Shown here: positions 1 to 7,640 of the stretch, piece by piece | How the letters are laid out: each line of letters begins with the position of its first letter | Position numbering within the stretch: position 1 is the stretch's first letter | Virus record (IMG/VR): IMGVR_UViG_3300042312_000342 | Span: 1-22,456 of that record | Direction: 5' to 3' (one strand) | Length of the DNA stretch: 22,456 bases | Source: a virus | The notes under the pieces: model-generated | The model's database searches: none | Told to the model about the DNA's origin: nothing | Seen by the model: the letters and a program-made list of their open reading frames with translations, nothing else | Position numbers and translations under genes: made by a program

Positions 1-149
1 CTATCTAAAGTAAATCCTGCTTGATGTATACTCTCAAGAGTTAAATCCATTAATTGTTCATGACTTACTGCTTTATAGCTTCTTGTAGAAGAAGGTATAA
101 CTGCATTTACTAAAATATTTTTAGTAATATTATAATTTTGTGTTTGCAT
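1..149 (-). CDS. N-terminal part of a possible DUF932-like phage protein (runs off the window)
   Basis: Only the first 49 codons are visible; the gene continues past the left edge. The start is the ATG at 147-149, five bases after the stop of the endonuclease gene. The visible protein has a short polar lead (NYNITKNIL), then IPSSTRSYKAVSHEQ and a helix LMDLTLESIHQAGFTL. A short lead, a T/S-rich SY(K/M) segment, 'VSH' and then a helix resemble the N terminus of phage/plasmid DUF932 proteins, but that rests on memory of the pattern and too little is visible to be sure. The same pattern occurs in the truncated fragment at 981-1058, so the two are probably related. Function unknown. Confidence 0.55.
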   Translation of the reverse strand, partial: MQTQNYNITKNILVNAVIPSSTRSYKAVSHEQLMDLTLESIHQAGFTLD

Positions 150-154
150 AATAT

Positions 155-928
155 TTAATTTAATTTTTTATTATATTTCCATTTTTTCTTAGTAAATGTT
201 CCATCTTTTATAGATTTATATACAGCAGCTTTTTTATCAGGAACTAAATCTATAATTTCTGAAAATTTCCCACTATATACAATTTGATTATTATAAAAAC
301 ATTCAATTATCATTGGAATATTTATAGTATTTATCTCAGGAAGTTCATCATCTCCTAAGTATCTAAAAATGTATCCTTTTATTTGTTTGTATCTTTTTTT
401 ACAACAATCTTTAATTGATGAGACATTAATTTTTAATTCTCTACTTGCTTCATTTAAACTTGGCCATTCTTTAATGAAGTTACCTTCTATATCATATTGA
501 TTAATAGGTTTTGTATTTTTCTTTTTTTCTTCTGGAAATTTATATCCTAAAGAACTACCAGCAATTTCACAAGTATTATATCCTTTATTACTAAAAGGTT
601 TAAAATGATCTAGCCATTTTTGTTCAATTTCTAAACATTGTTCAGGTAAACACTGTTCTATTATTTCAAATCTTAATCCATCTAGTCCATATTTATTTAC
701 AACTCTTTGTAAAAAAACTGAATGATGTACATTATTTTTTAAATTTTTAATATGTTCTACCCATCTTTGTTTAAATCCAATTCTCCATTTCTTTTGTGAA
801 CTGGCACTACCAATATACAATATATCTGGTTTACTAATATGGTATATTTTATACACACCTGTTGTGTGTATACTATCATAGTTAGAAGTTGTTCTAGCTA
901 AAATAAAATTTATTGTTATATTTTTCAT
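155..928 (-). CDS. GIY-YIG homing endonuclease with NUMOD-type DNA-binding tail
   Basis: A 257-residue free-standing homing endonuclease. The N-terminal GIY-YIG nuclease fold shows GVY at residues 24-26, YIG at 38-40, the expected arginine near residue 55 in FKQRW, and a candidate metal-binding glutamate near 102 in LEIEQKWLDHF. Residues 142-190 form a NUMOD-like segment (INQYDIEGNFIKEW, then SLNEASREL and INVSSIKDCC), and 203-257 look like a second small DNA-binding unit. Such enzymes cut a defined site in a phage genome lacking them, so that their own gene is copied in by repair. It lies between a truncated N-terminal fragment (981-1058) and an apparently intact start of a similar gene (ending at 149), so the neighbouring gene is the likely target. 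No intron could be recognised. The fold assignment is firm; the cut site is inferred. Confidence 0.92.
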   Translation of the reverse strand: MKNITINFILARTTSNYDSIHTTGVYKIYHISKPDILYIGSASSQKKWRIGFKQRWVEHIKNLKNNVHHSVFLQRVVNKYGLDGLRFEIIEQCLPEQCLEIEQKWLDHFKPFSNKGYNTCEIAGSSLGYKFPEEKKKNTKPINQYDIEGNFIKEWPSLNEASRELKINVSSIKDCCKKRYKQIKGYIFRYLGDDELPEINTINIPMIIECFYNNQIVYSGKFSEIIDLVPDKKAAVYKSIKDGTFTKKKWKYNKKLN

Positions 929-980
929 TTTGTAAATCTAACTAAAACATATGACATATGCAAACTTTTATGAACTCTTT

Positions 981-1058
981 TTATGGTTTATAACTTTTTG
1001 TTTGTTGAGGAATAGGTGCTCCTAACAACATTCCTTTTGCTGTATTGTAATTTTCCAT
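981..1058 (-). pseudogene. Truncated N-terminal remnant resembling the gene at 1-149
   Basis: A 25-codon frame, ATG at 1056-1058 and TAA at 981-983. Its product starts MENYNTAKGML and ends IPQQTKSYKP. Aligned with the gene starting at 149 it shares NYN, a K, an L, an A, IP, T and SYK at equivalent spacing, then stops exactly where the other continues into AVSHEQ. It is therefore probably the 5' end of a related gene cut off when the endonuclease gene arrived, or a decayed tandem paralogue. It starts 10 bases downstream of the stop of the 131-residue gene and may still be translated as a short peptide. Confidence 0.6.
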
Positions 1059-1068
1059 TTTTATTATA

Positions 1069-1464
1069 TTAATAATTAATAATACCTGATTTAATAATTT
1101 TCTCATACAACTCTGTTTTCTGTATAGGAAATAGTGTTGTATCTTCTATAAACTGTTTTAGATATTCTTTTCTACTTGATATATCTAAAATGTTTTCCAT
1201 TTCAAGAGCTTTTTCTACTCTGTTTGATAGTTCATGTATAACTGTTGCTCCTTTTTTAAAATGATCTATTTCATCATCTGAATGTGGTGTAATAAGTTTT
1301 TTTACATATTCTTCAATATGTGGAAGAGCTGTTTTAATACATTGTTTGGCTTTATGCACAAACAAACCATTTTTGTTCATTGTTTCATACCTTTCTAATA
1401 ATGCAACAGATAGTACAAGACTTTCTATTACAACATCACTAAGTTCTTCTGATGTTAGTTTCAT
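1069..1464 (-). CDS. Hypothetical phage protein, mostly helical, 131 aa
   Basis: Not recognised. The protein appears all-helical: a first helical pair (residues 1-30, EELSDVVIESLVLSVALLERYE), then charged helices with KKLITPHSDDEIDHFKKGATVIHELS and a lysine/glutamate-rich end. No catalytic motif, signal peptide or membrane segment is visible. The start ATG overlaps the stop of the next upstream gene by four bases (ATGA), which indicates translational coupling with the 77-residue protein and the primase-like gene above it. It is the last complete gene of this co-oriented replication block before the endonuclease insertion. Confidence 0.75.
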   Translation of the reverse strand: MKLTSEELSDVVIESLVLSVALLERYETMNKNGLFVHKAKQCIKTALPHIEEYVKKLITPHSDDEIDHFKKGATVIHELSNRVEKALEMENILDISSRKEYLKQFIEDTTLFPIQKTELYEKIIKSGIINY

Positions 1465-1694
1465 ATTGTTTTTTTGTTAAAAGTTTCATTATAATACTGT
1501 TCAGCTTGTTTACTTGCTTCCATTTCTAAAGAATATATTAATCCTAGTAAGTGTGCATTAACAATTTGTTGCTTTTCCATTTCTTTGGCTTGTTTAACTA
1601 CTTGGTTATATTTTTTTAAACCAATTACTCTTGCAATTTTAGAATCATCCCATTCTAATTGTTCACATAACCATTCTACTGCTGTTTGTTTCAT
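1461..1694 (-). CDS. Small conserved phage protein (MKQTAVEWL family), 77 aa
   Basis: A small helical protein beginning MKQTAVEWLCEQLEW and containing the run QAKEMEKQQIVNAHLLG and the ending EQYYNETF. This arrangement (an N-terminal AVEWL(F/C)EQL helix, a central AKEMEKQQI helix and a C-terminal AEQYYNETF) is one I recognise as a small family common in Bacteroidota phages and prophages. No function is established for it. Its start overlaps the stop of the primase-like gene by ATGA, and its stop overlaps the next start in the same way, so the three are co-translated. Confidence 0.85.
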   Translation of the reverse strand: MKQTAVEWLCEQLEWDDSKIARVIGLKKYNQVVKQAKEMEKQQIVNAHLLGLIYSLEMEASKQAEQYYNETFNKKTI

Positions 1695-2689
1695 ATTATT
1701 TGTTTTTGTATTAAATATTCTTGAATTACTTTTAATCCATGTACTTTGGCAAGATCACTCCAATCTTTCAAGCCTTCTTCTAGATATAGTTTTGGCACAT
1801 TACAATATTCAAATCCAAACTTTTCAGTTATTATTTGAGAATTCTTAACACCTGTTTCATCACTATCAAAGCTTAATATTTGTCTATCAGAGTTTTCCTT
1901 TAAATACTCAACATTTTCTTCAGAAAAACATCCCACACCTTCATTTTGAACAGCACAACAACATGGAAATATTTTTTTCATCACCATATAGTCTTTTTTA
2001 CTCTTATTAATGAAAGCAACATCACAATCTTTTATATCATCTAGCCCATCCATCATAGTGATTGGTACATTATTAGGCATCCATTTATTCTTTTTATCAG
2101 CATGTGGACGATAAATCTTCCAATGTCCTTCATATAAATAACCAAATCTTAATTCTGTATCTTTTAAAGGAAACTTTTTCTTATTTAAATATAAAGTGTC
2201 TATTGAATATACATTGTTAGCTCTTAAATCATCAATGTCTTGATAATATTCATTCCAATAAGCTAATTCACTGTTAGTAAATTTTCTTGTCTTTACTTGA
2301 ATAAAAAACTCACGTTTAGAAATAGCTGTTGGTTGTTTATAACTAGAAATAATTCTCTCATATTTTCTTGTAGAAGAAGCTGAAATAATTCCTAAATCAA
2401 AATCTCTATCAATCATTAGTAAAGCATCATTTAAATTTATATTAAACATCATCATTACAAAGTTAAAACATCCTCCTTTTTTACTAGAATCACCAAAATC
2501 TATAAATCTTAATGATCCTCCTCTATATCCAACAATAAAAGATGGATTTTTTTCTGCTCTAAAAGGTGAATAAGTAACTTCATTTATTTTCCAGTTATGT
2601 GGCATGTACATTTTATAAATATCATATTCAGATATTTTTTCTAATATACTGTCAATTGTTAAATTTACTTTTTTTCTTCCCTGTATCAT
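1691..2689 (-). CDS. DNA primase-like protein with degenerate zinc domain and TOPRIM fold
   Basis: Likely makes RNA primers for lagging-strand synthesis with the DnaB-like helicase encoded upstream. The N terminus (about 36-80) resembles a DnaG/CHC2 primase domain (YSPFRAEKNPSF, then GDSSKKGGCFNF) but has lost the zinc-binding cysteines: only one Cys remains at the expected place. A TOPRIM-type region follows: VAFINKSKKDYMVMKK (224-239) replaces the usual glutamate loop, QNEGVG is at 248-253, the acidic FDSDETG is at 274-280, and KDWSDL is at 308-313. The 332-residue length is short for DnaG (about 600), with no helicase-binding domain visible. This form with 'KS-KKD' in place of the TOPRIM glutamate is, from memory, usual for Bacteroidota phages. 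The start is preceded by a terminator-containing gap, so the gene may have its own promoter. Confidence 0.8.
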   Translation of the reverse strand: MIQGRKKVNLTIDSILEKISEYDIYKMYMPHNWKINEVTYSPFRAEKNPSFIVGYRGGSLRFIDFGDSSKKGGCFNFVMMMFNINLNDALLMIDRDFDLGIISASSTRKYERIISSYKQPTAISKREFFIQVKTRKFTNSELAYWNEYYQDIDDLRANNVYSIDTLYLNKKKFPLKDTELRFGYLYEGHWKIYRPHADKKNKWMPNNVPITMMDGLDDIKDCDVAFINKSKKDYMVMKKIFPCCCAVQNEGVGCFSEENVEYLKENSDRQILSFDSDETGVKNSQIITEKFGFEYCNVPKLYLEEGLKDWSDLAKVHGLKVIQEYLIQKQII

Positions 2690-2750
2690 ATGTAAGTGTA
2701 AATTATTGTTATTAGTACCTATTTAGGGTACTTATTGCATTATATTAAAT

Positions 2751-2776
2751 AAAAAACCTCACCATTTCTGGTGAGG
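2751..2776 (-). terminator. Intrinsic terminator after the SSB-like gene
   Basis: Read on the minus strand, a perfect 7-bp GC-rich stem (CCTCACC / GGTGAGG, 2757-2776) with a 6-base loop is followed at once by six T residues (2751-2756) and more T/A. This is a canonical rho-independent terminator 25 bases after the stop of the SSB-like gene, separating it from the primase-like gene. Confidence 0.9.
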
Positions 2777-2800
2777 CAGTTTATTAACAATTAATTCTAA

Positions 2801-3667
2801 TTAATAATCATCACCATCATCTGATATAAAAGAATCTGATGCAACTAAGTTATCTTCTGAATTATATTCATGAAGTTCTCTAAAAGAATAGTAGTCTTTA
2901 CAACCATACTCACCTATAACATTTAAAACAAATTTTTCATGTGCTTTTAATTCTTTAGCTTTTTTCTTTTTAAGATTTTCTTGAACGTTTTTATCATTAT
3001 AATCAATATTTCTAAAGTTTTTAATAGCATATCCGCCTAAAAATCCTTTATTATAGATTCCTTGATATTCTTTAGATTCTCCATCTTTTTCTTTAACAAT
3101 TACAGTTGCTAAAGCAGTGATGGATTTACACCATTCACCACCAATTTGATCTTTAATATCTTTTACATTACCTTTCATTAGTTTTTTCCATTCTAATTGT
3201 AAAACAGTTTCTGCATCACGATAATCAAGAGATGCTAACCATGTACGTACAAAGTTATAAAAATCTTCTTCTCCTGTATATGCCACTCTAAAATCTCTTC
3301 CTGTAAGAAACCATTCTGGTAATTCATTTTCATCTTCTGCCCAAGAACAAGTGCCAATAGAATTAATATATTGTTTTTTGGTACCATCTTTGTTTTCTCT
3401 TTCTTTATCTTCTAAAAAGAAGCTCACTTTAAATTTATCATTTTCATAATTTACTCTTTGTAACCAAAAATCTACACGTAGATAATTGTTTCCATCTTTA
3501 GTTTCTCCTAAATACTCAGTAGCTTTACTGTCTTCTTTTAAATCCATTCCAAGAATGTCTTTAAACTCTTCTGTTGTTGGATTAATAGCTATTACATTTG
3601 CTTCAAATAAGCCTACACGTTTTGCAAAATCTCCTGTGTTTTCTCGTTTTTTTCCTCCGATACTCAT
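2801..3667 (-). CDS. Probable single-stranded DNA-binding protein
   Basis: A 288-residue acidic protein, proposed as the phage ssDNA-binding protein. It begins MSIGGKKRENTGDFAKRVGLFE, then carries a beta-rich region (residues about 20-130, including NNYLRVDFWLQ, FKVSFFLEDKER and YINSIGTCSWAEDE) consistent with an OB-like fold, then a helical and basic segment (NLKKKKAKELKAHEKFVLNV). It ends in a strongly acidic, aromatic-tipped tail, SFISDDGDDY. Such tails are typical of phage SSBs (T7 gp2.5, T4 gp32), where they contact polymerase and helicase. The neighbours, a primase-like gene downstream and a Sak4-like ATPase upstream, support this. I could not identify the family from a catalytic motif, so the call rests on architecture and context. 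It is followed by a strong terminator. Confidence 0.6.
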   Translation of the reverse strand: MSIGGKKRENTGDFAKRVGLFEANVIAINPTTEEFKDILGMDLKEDSKATEYLGETKDGNNYLRVDFWLQRVNYENDKFKVSFFLEDKERENKDGTKKQYINSIGTCSWAEDENELPEWFLTGRDFRVAYTGEEDFYNFVRTWLASLDYRDAETVLQLEWKKLMKGNVKDIKDQIGGEWCKSITALATVIVKEKDGESKEYQGIYNKGFLGGYAIKNFRNIDYNDKNVQENLKKKKAKELKAHEKFVLNVIGEYGCKDYYSFRELHEYNSEDNLVASDSFISDDGDDY

Positions 3668-3689
3668 AATTTTAAAAATTTAATTTAGT

Positions 3690-3986
3690 TTATAATTGTT
3701 CATCTGTTAATAGTTTTTCTTCCCAAATTTTTCTAGTTTTTTCTGGGTTAATTACATATTTATTTAATTCTTCCATAGCTTCTTTTATTGTTGAGAAAGC
3801 AAAAGATTTGCATCCTACATCAACAACACATCCTGTAGATAAAAATCTAATACCAATTGAATATTCTTTTAAAAATTCAACTCTATTAGCTTTCCATTTT
3901 CTTTCATAAGAAAGTGATTCTCTTTCAGATCGTGCTTCATCTTGCATTGGTTGTTTACAAACATCTGATGTTAAAATGTCATTCAT
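3690..3986 (-). CDS. Hypothetical phage protein, 98 aa
   Basis: Not recognised. The first 40 residues are charged and probably helical (SERESLSYERKWKANRVEFLKEY). They are followed by short strands containing GIRFLSTGCVVDVGCKSFAFS and a terminal helix ending KIWEEKLLTDEQL. The two cysteines at GC-VVDVGC are too few for a zinc site. It sits between the Sak4-like ATPase and the SSB-like gene with short gaps, so it is likely an accessory of the replication/recombination block. The start is preceded by an A/T-rich leader containing TTAACATTTAAA. Confidence 0.7.
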   Translation of the reverse strand: MNDILTSDVCKQPMQDEARSERESLSYERKWKANRVEFLKEYSIGIRFLSTGCVVDVGCKSFAFSTIKEAMEELNKYVINPEKTRKIWEEKLLTDEQL

Positions 3987-4016
3987 AATTTTGGTTTTTA
4001 AATGTTAATAATAATT

Positions 4017-4841
4017 TTATATATCTTTATAAATACTTTCCCAATAAGTTTCTATTTCTCCTTTTTTATTCTTTTTAGAGATAATAATTTTTCCTTTTAA
4101 TTTAGGACTTCTACTACCTGCTATAATACTGTCATTTTGAACATCAAAATTTAAGTGTCTTTCTTCTCCATCTGCTACAAGTTTACATAATGCTGTCACT
4201 TTAGAAGCAAATATGCTTTTTAGCTTACCTGTTAAAGAAATCTCAGATCCTACAACTTCTTCTTTACCATTATCCTTAATGTATTTATCAGCTACGTGAG
4301 CTGCATATATTCTATAAGGAGATATTTGTCTAAAAAATTCTATTTGTTGCAAAAACCACCCTCTTGTATGCATATATCCTGCACCTTCAGGAAGTGTAAG
4401 AACAGATTTCCATTCTGGATCAGTAGGTAGATATGGATCTAAAGAAGGATCTCCATTAGGTCTATTAAACTTTTTACCAATAATACTCTTTTGATAGGCT
4501 ATTGTTCCACCAATTTCAGATAAATCATCTAAATCAGACAATCCATCTATTATTAAATAATCATACTTTCCAGCATTAGTTAGTAATAATTTTCTGTATT
4601 TAATAAAATTTTGAAAACTTTCCCATCTTGTAGTTTCTTGTCCTGTATAAGTAGACATTTTTCTAGCAGCAATATATTCATATCCTCCTTTTTCTAAATC
4701 TAATACAAGAGCATTATATTTAGTTGTAAAATCTCCTAATATAGTTCCTTTACCTATTTTAGGTTGGCCTATAATAACAAGATCTCTTGGATCATTGTTA
4801 CTCACTTCACTTATTTCATCTGGTAGTTTTAGTTCCTCCAT
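4017..4841 (-). CDS. RecA-fold ATPase, Sak4-like recombinase (AAA_24 type)
   Basis: A 274-residue NTPase. Walker A is GQPKIGKGT (residues 25-33) and Walker B is YLIIDG (95-100), preceded by a LDLEKGGYEY segment characteristic of phage AAA_24/Sak4 proteins. Sak4-type proteins are short RecA paralogues that promote single-strand annealing with the phage SSB in recombination and replication restart. The probable SSB gene is two genes downstream, as often seen. The residue after the P-loop lysine is Gly-Thr, so ATP binding looks intact. The later part is beta-rich (about 175-274), with no RecA C-terminal domain. The start is preceded 10 bases upstream by the TTAAC element at 4852-4865. Confidence 0.82.
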   Translation of the reverse strand: MEELKLPDEISEVSNNDPRDLVIIGQPKIGKGTILGDFTTKYNALVLDLEKGGYEYIAARKMSTYTGQETTRWESFQNFIKYRKLLLTNAGKYDYLIIDGLSDLDDLSEIGGTIAYQKSIIGKKFNRPNGDPSLDPYLPTDPEWKSVLTLPEGAGYMHTRGWFLQQIEFFRQISPYRIYAAHVADKYIKDNGKEEVVGSEISLTGKLKSIFASKVTALCKLVADGEERHLNFDVQNDSIIAGSRSPKLKGKIIISKKNKKGEIETYWESIYKDI

Positions 4842-4851
4842 TTGTTTATTT

Positions 4852-4865
4852 AAATTAATTGTTAA
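4852..4865 (-). promoter_or_regulatory. TTAAC-type upstream element before the Sak4-like gene
   Basis: In the sense direction it reads TTAACAATTAATTT, ending 10 bases before the ATG. Closely similar elements lie 8 and 7 bases before the starts at 11587 and 8802. It could be a promoter core or an A/T-rich translation-initiation leader; the sequence alone does not decide. Confidence 0.4.
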
Positions 4866-4901
4866 TATTATTTTGTGTAAAGATACAAATAATTATTTTA
4901 A

Positions 4902-5975
4902 TTATAAATATTTTATCTTATTTTTATCAAAAAATTCTAATGCTTTATTGAGCCATTTTAACTCTGTAGGCTCATTAGTAGTTATAATATAAATGTGTGC
5001 TTTTTTATCAGGAGTGTTATATTCCATACTCATACATCTATTTATTTTTTGTGTAAGATTTTCTGCATTACTATCAAAATAATTAATAATCACTTTGCTT
5101 AATGGTTTGTATGTTATTCCTGAATTACCTATTTTTACAACAGCTAGGTGATTACCTTTACCTTCTGCAAAATCTTCAAAAAGTTGTTTTTGAGTTGATT
5201 TGCTATGATAGGAAGGAATTCCTAAACTGTCAGCTATTTTAGTAACACCACAGAATACTAATACACGATCATTTTTATATTTAGCCAGAAGTGCTTTTGT
5301 AGCATTAGTTTTGGCTAAAGATGATTGTATTATTCTCATTCTGGCAAGACGCATAAACATTGTATCAGAACCACTATTCTGTAACTTATTAATCACCCAA
5401 GTTAAAGCATCAAACTGTTTCTTTTCAGTCTTCTTTTTACCTTTATAATCTAACATTGTTACATTGTCAAGAGGTACTTTGATAACATATATTTCATAAT
5501 CTACAATAACTCCTTCTTCAATTGCTTTTTCAATTGAATAGGTGGCTATTACATGAAGATTTAATTCTTCTTTAAGGGTTCTTTCTGTATCACTGGCTAA
5601 TGTACCAGTGAGACCAAGAATTTGTTTGTTATTATCAAACAAATCCTTACAAGCTTCTATTTGATTTTCTGAAAGCAAATGAATTTCATCAATAATAACA
5701 ACATCAAAACTCTTATCAGTATATTTCTTTAATGATAGGTGAGTTGTATATGTGACAATGCTGTCATCAAAACCACTAGCTCGAAAATCATTTTCCCAAG
5801 ATTCTTTAATTTTGTTATCTGGATAGGCAATAAGTATACTTTTAGGTTTTAATTTTTCTAAAGCTAATATACTGGTTCTACATTTCCCAAATCTAGGAGC
5901 AAGCAATAGTATACCATGTTTACTTTTAAGCCAAACTTTTGCAAATTCCTCTTGCCTAATATCTCTAGTATTCAT
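4902..5975 (-). CDS. Superfamily 2 DNA helicase / translocase
   Basis: A 357-residue two-lobe helicase. Motif I is APRFGKCRTS (residues 26-35), motif II is DEIH (96-99), motif III is LTGT (122-125), and the motif VI region is QKINRCMSM (309-317). Motif I has cysteine where Thr/Ser normally follows the P-loop lysine. The second lobe has VLVFCGVTKIADSL and the VVKIGNSGITYKPLSKVI stretch, where SNF2/DEAD-type helicases carry motifs IV and V. It probably unwinds or remodels DNA during phage replication or recombination. It lies between the DnaB-like helicase and the Sak4-like ATPase, an arrangement that fits crAss-like and related phages. The length is near minimal for SF2, with no accessory domain. 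Confidence 0.85.
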   Translation of the reverse strand: MNTRDIRQEEFAKVWLKSKHGILLLAPRFGKCRTSILALEKLKPKSILIAYPDNKIKESWENDFRASGFDDSIVTYTTHLSLKKYTDKSFDVVIIDEIHLLSENQIEACKDLFDNNKQILGLTGTLASDTERTLKEELNLHVIATYSIEKAIEEGVIVDYEIYVIKVPLDNVTMLDYKGKKKTEKKQFDALTWVINKLQNSGSDTMFMRLARMRIIQSSLAKTNATKALLAKYKNDRVLVFCGVTKIADSLGIPSYHSKSTQKQLFEDFAEGKGNHLAVVKIGNSGITYKPLSKVIINYFDSNAENLTQKINRCMSMEYNTPDKKAHIYIITTNEPTELKWLNKALEFFDKNKIKYL

Positions 5976-6011
5976 ATTGTTTAAAATTAGTTTTTAATGA
6001 TTCAATGTTAT

Positions 6012-7076
6012 TTATTTAAGAAACCAACTTTTATTTACAACTGCTTCATAATCTGCTTCAGTCATATCTTTTTTTCTGTTTAGCTCTTTAAACATACCTA
6101 TTTGTCCTAAAAAGCCCATACCAATTCTAATATCATCTTCACCATAAGAATTTTTAATTACCCTTAAGCTTCTAAAATATTTAGCTCCATACTCATCTTT
6201 TAATTTATCAAGATCATAACCACTTGGATCTGCTACTTTATATCTTATAGGATCAAATAATGCCATTACCACATCAGCATCGTTTTGTGTAGCAGAACTG
6301 TCTGCAAAATCTTCTAGCTGAGGTTCTACATCTCCATTTTTTATCCTAGTAGGATTGGATATATCTCTGTTAAACTGTGAGACTACCACTGGTGAATATC
6401 CATAAAAGTCACGAGCATATCTAAGTTCATCAGACATTTTATCAATAGCTTGTTTTTTGGTAGGTTGATCTTTAGTTAGCTTTAGAAGACCAATGTGGTC
6501 AATAACTACAATAGTTATTTCATTTGGATTATCAGGAACATAGATCTTGTTATATTCATCAAGTTGTTCTATGCTACCTCTTTCTAAAGCATACTTCTTA
6601 AGATCTTTAGCTATACCTACAGGGTTCTCTGGTCCATCAATGATGGTAACAATATCACTAAGCTGATTAACATAGTCTTCATAGTATAAAAATAGATCGT
6701 GCTCATCTTTAGTTAGTGTTTCAGTCCAACCAAGAAGCTTACTAACAGGAATAATTATTCCCTGGTCCAAAAAGATTTTACGTGATACCCACTTGGCCAT
6801 CTTGTAAGTTCTACTACGCTCCATAGATCTATACCAAACCTTAACCTTAACTCCTGAAGCTAGCCCTTCTTTAGAAAGGGCCCAATCAACAGGATTAAGA
6901 ACAAATGCATCATCGATGAATGATGTCTTACCTGATCCTGTCAGTCCACCTACAAGATAGTACATACCCTTACGGATACCTACATATCTATTCAGTCTAT
7001 GAAAGCCCATAGGAATTCCACCGTTCTTACCACTAAGGCCTTTATCAACCTCTGCTTTTAATAATTCAAAACTCAT
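6012..7076 (-). CDS. Replicative DnaB-like helicase (RecA-type core only)
   Basis: A 354-residue ring helicase core, expected to unwind the fork 5'-3' as a hexamer. Walker A is GGLTGSGKTS (43-52), Walker B is IVVIDHIG (189-196), the DnaB motif VVSQFNRD is at 231-238, and PQLEDFADSSAT (252-263) is the conserved loop before the arginine finger. The N-terminal primase/loader-binding domain of bacterial DnaB is missing, as in several phage helicases, so loading probably depends on other phage proteins. The gene looks less AT-rich than its neighbours. Its start overlaps the stop of the 34-residue membrane peptide gene by ATGA. Confidence 0.9.
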   Translation of the reverse strand: MSFELLKAEVDKGLSGKNGGIPMGFHRLNRYVGIRKGMYYLVGGLTGSGKTSFIDDAFVLNPVDWALSKEGLASGVKVKVWYRSMERSRTYKMAKWVSRKIFLDQGIIIPVSKLLGWTETLTKDEHDLFLYYEDYVNQLSDIVTIIDGPENPVGIAKDLKKYALERGSIEQLDEYNKIYVPDNPNEITIVVIDHIGLLKLTKDQPTKKQAIDKMSDELRYARDFYGYSPVVVSQFNRDISNPTRIKNGDVEPQLEDFADSSATQNDADVVMALFDPIRYKVADPSGYDLDKLKDEYGAKYFRSLRVIKNSYGEDDIRIGMGFLGQIGMFKELNRKKDMTEADYEAVVNKSWFLK

Positions 7077-7177
7077 TTTCTGTTATTTGTTAAACCTCCA
7101 ATAATAGCCAAAATCATTATAAAAACAAAGAATGTTGTCCCTGGATAGTCGTTAATTGTTTTAAAAAATTCTCTCAT
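7073..7177 (-). CDS. 34-residue single-span membrane peptide
   Basis: Begins MREFFKTINDYPGTTFF, then a hydrophobic helix VFIMILAIIGGL and a short basic end TNNRK. The layout (a short cytoplasmic lead ending in DYPGTTFF, then one membrane span) recalls small membrane peptides I associate with Bacteroidota phages. ATGA overlaps at both ends (with the paralogue at 7174 and the helicase at 7076) support it as a real translated gene. Function unknown. Confidence 0.75.
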   Translation of the reverse strand: MREFFKTINDYPGTTFFVFIMILAIIGGLTNNRK

Positions 7178-7398
7178 AATAGTTCTATTTCTTGTTTAAC
7201 TTCTAACCAATATTTAAAACTATCCCCAATCCCATTTGCATCACTCTCTAAATTAAAATGCAATTCAATACATTCATCAACTGCAATTAAAGCACATTGT
7301 TTGGCTATATACGAATTAAACCATTCTTTAGTATTATTATCGATTCTTAGATACCTCAATACTAATTCTTCTGCTTTTTCCTTTGGTGTTACTCTCAT
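7174..7398 (-). CDS. Small paralogous phage protein, copy 3 of 3 (74 aa)
   Basis: Third member in transcription order of a tandem triplet. It shares the N-terminal (V)TPKEKAEELV helix, the central AKQCALIAVDE motif (about residues 33-43) and the C-terminal YWLEVKQEIE helix with the two genes above it. The proteins are predicted all-helical, and this TPKEKAEEL / CALIAVDE / VKQEIEKL layout is a small family I recognise from flavobacterial phages and prophages. No biochemical role is known. This copy diverges most at its C terminus (ELL instead of EKL). Its ATG overlaps the stop of copy 2. Confidence 0.85.
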   Translation of the reverse strand: MRVTPKEKAEELVLRYLRIDNNTKEWFNSYIAKQCALIAVDECIELHFNLESDANGIGDSFKYWLEVKQEIELL

Positions 7399-7640
7399 AA
7401 TTTCTCTATTTCTTGTTTAACTTCTAAATAATATCCAATAGACCTTTCCATTTTAAAATCAAGCTTAAATTCAAGTACAAACAATATCTTATCAACTGCA
7501 ATCAAAGCACATTGTTTAGCCTGCCCCCAAGCTGTATAGGTTTCCATAAATTCTCCTAAAGGCTCATCAATCCAAGTCTCATTAGGCGTTGTTTGATAGA
7601 ATGTATCAACTAATTCTTTTGCTTCTTCTTTTGGTGTCAT
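7395..7640 (-). CDS. Small paralogous phage protein, copy 2 of 3 (81 aa)
   Basis: The longest of the triplet. It starts MTPKEEAKELVD, then has a variable insert rich in T/W/E (QTTPNETWIDEPLGEFMETYTAWG), then the conserved AKQCALIAVDK motif and the terminal YYLEVKQEIEKL. The variable part is the segment that differs most between copies, so any partner specificity may lie there; that is inference. ATGA overlaps occur on both sides. Confidence 0.85.
   Translation of the reverse strand: MTPKEEAKELVDTFYQTTPNETWIDEPLGEFMETYTAWGQAKQCALIAVDKILFVLEFKLDFKMERSIGYYLEVKQEIEKL

Noticed and set aside
949-961. CATATG-A-CATATG repeat before the endonuclease gene
   Set aside because: Short, AT-rich self-palindromes are common in this composition, and no link to a start or stop is apparent.
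155-1058. Group I intron or intein containing the GIY-YIG endonuclease
   Set aside because: The downstream gene has its own complete start instead of continuing the fragment, and I could not find intron core elements or intein splice motifs, so a free-standing endonuclease is simpler.
3486-3683. Plus-strand open frame opposite the SSB-like gene
   Set aside because: It is a shadow of a well-supported minus-strand gene with no family pattern. The same applies to other plus-strand frames, such as 1585-1848, 8007-8201, 8389-8613, 11921-12118, 15676-15927, 16528-16767, 16993-17247, 17925-18149 and 19432-19662.
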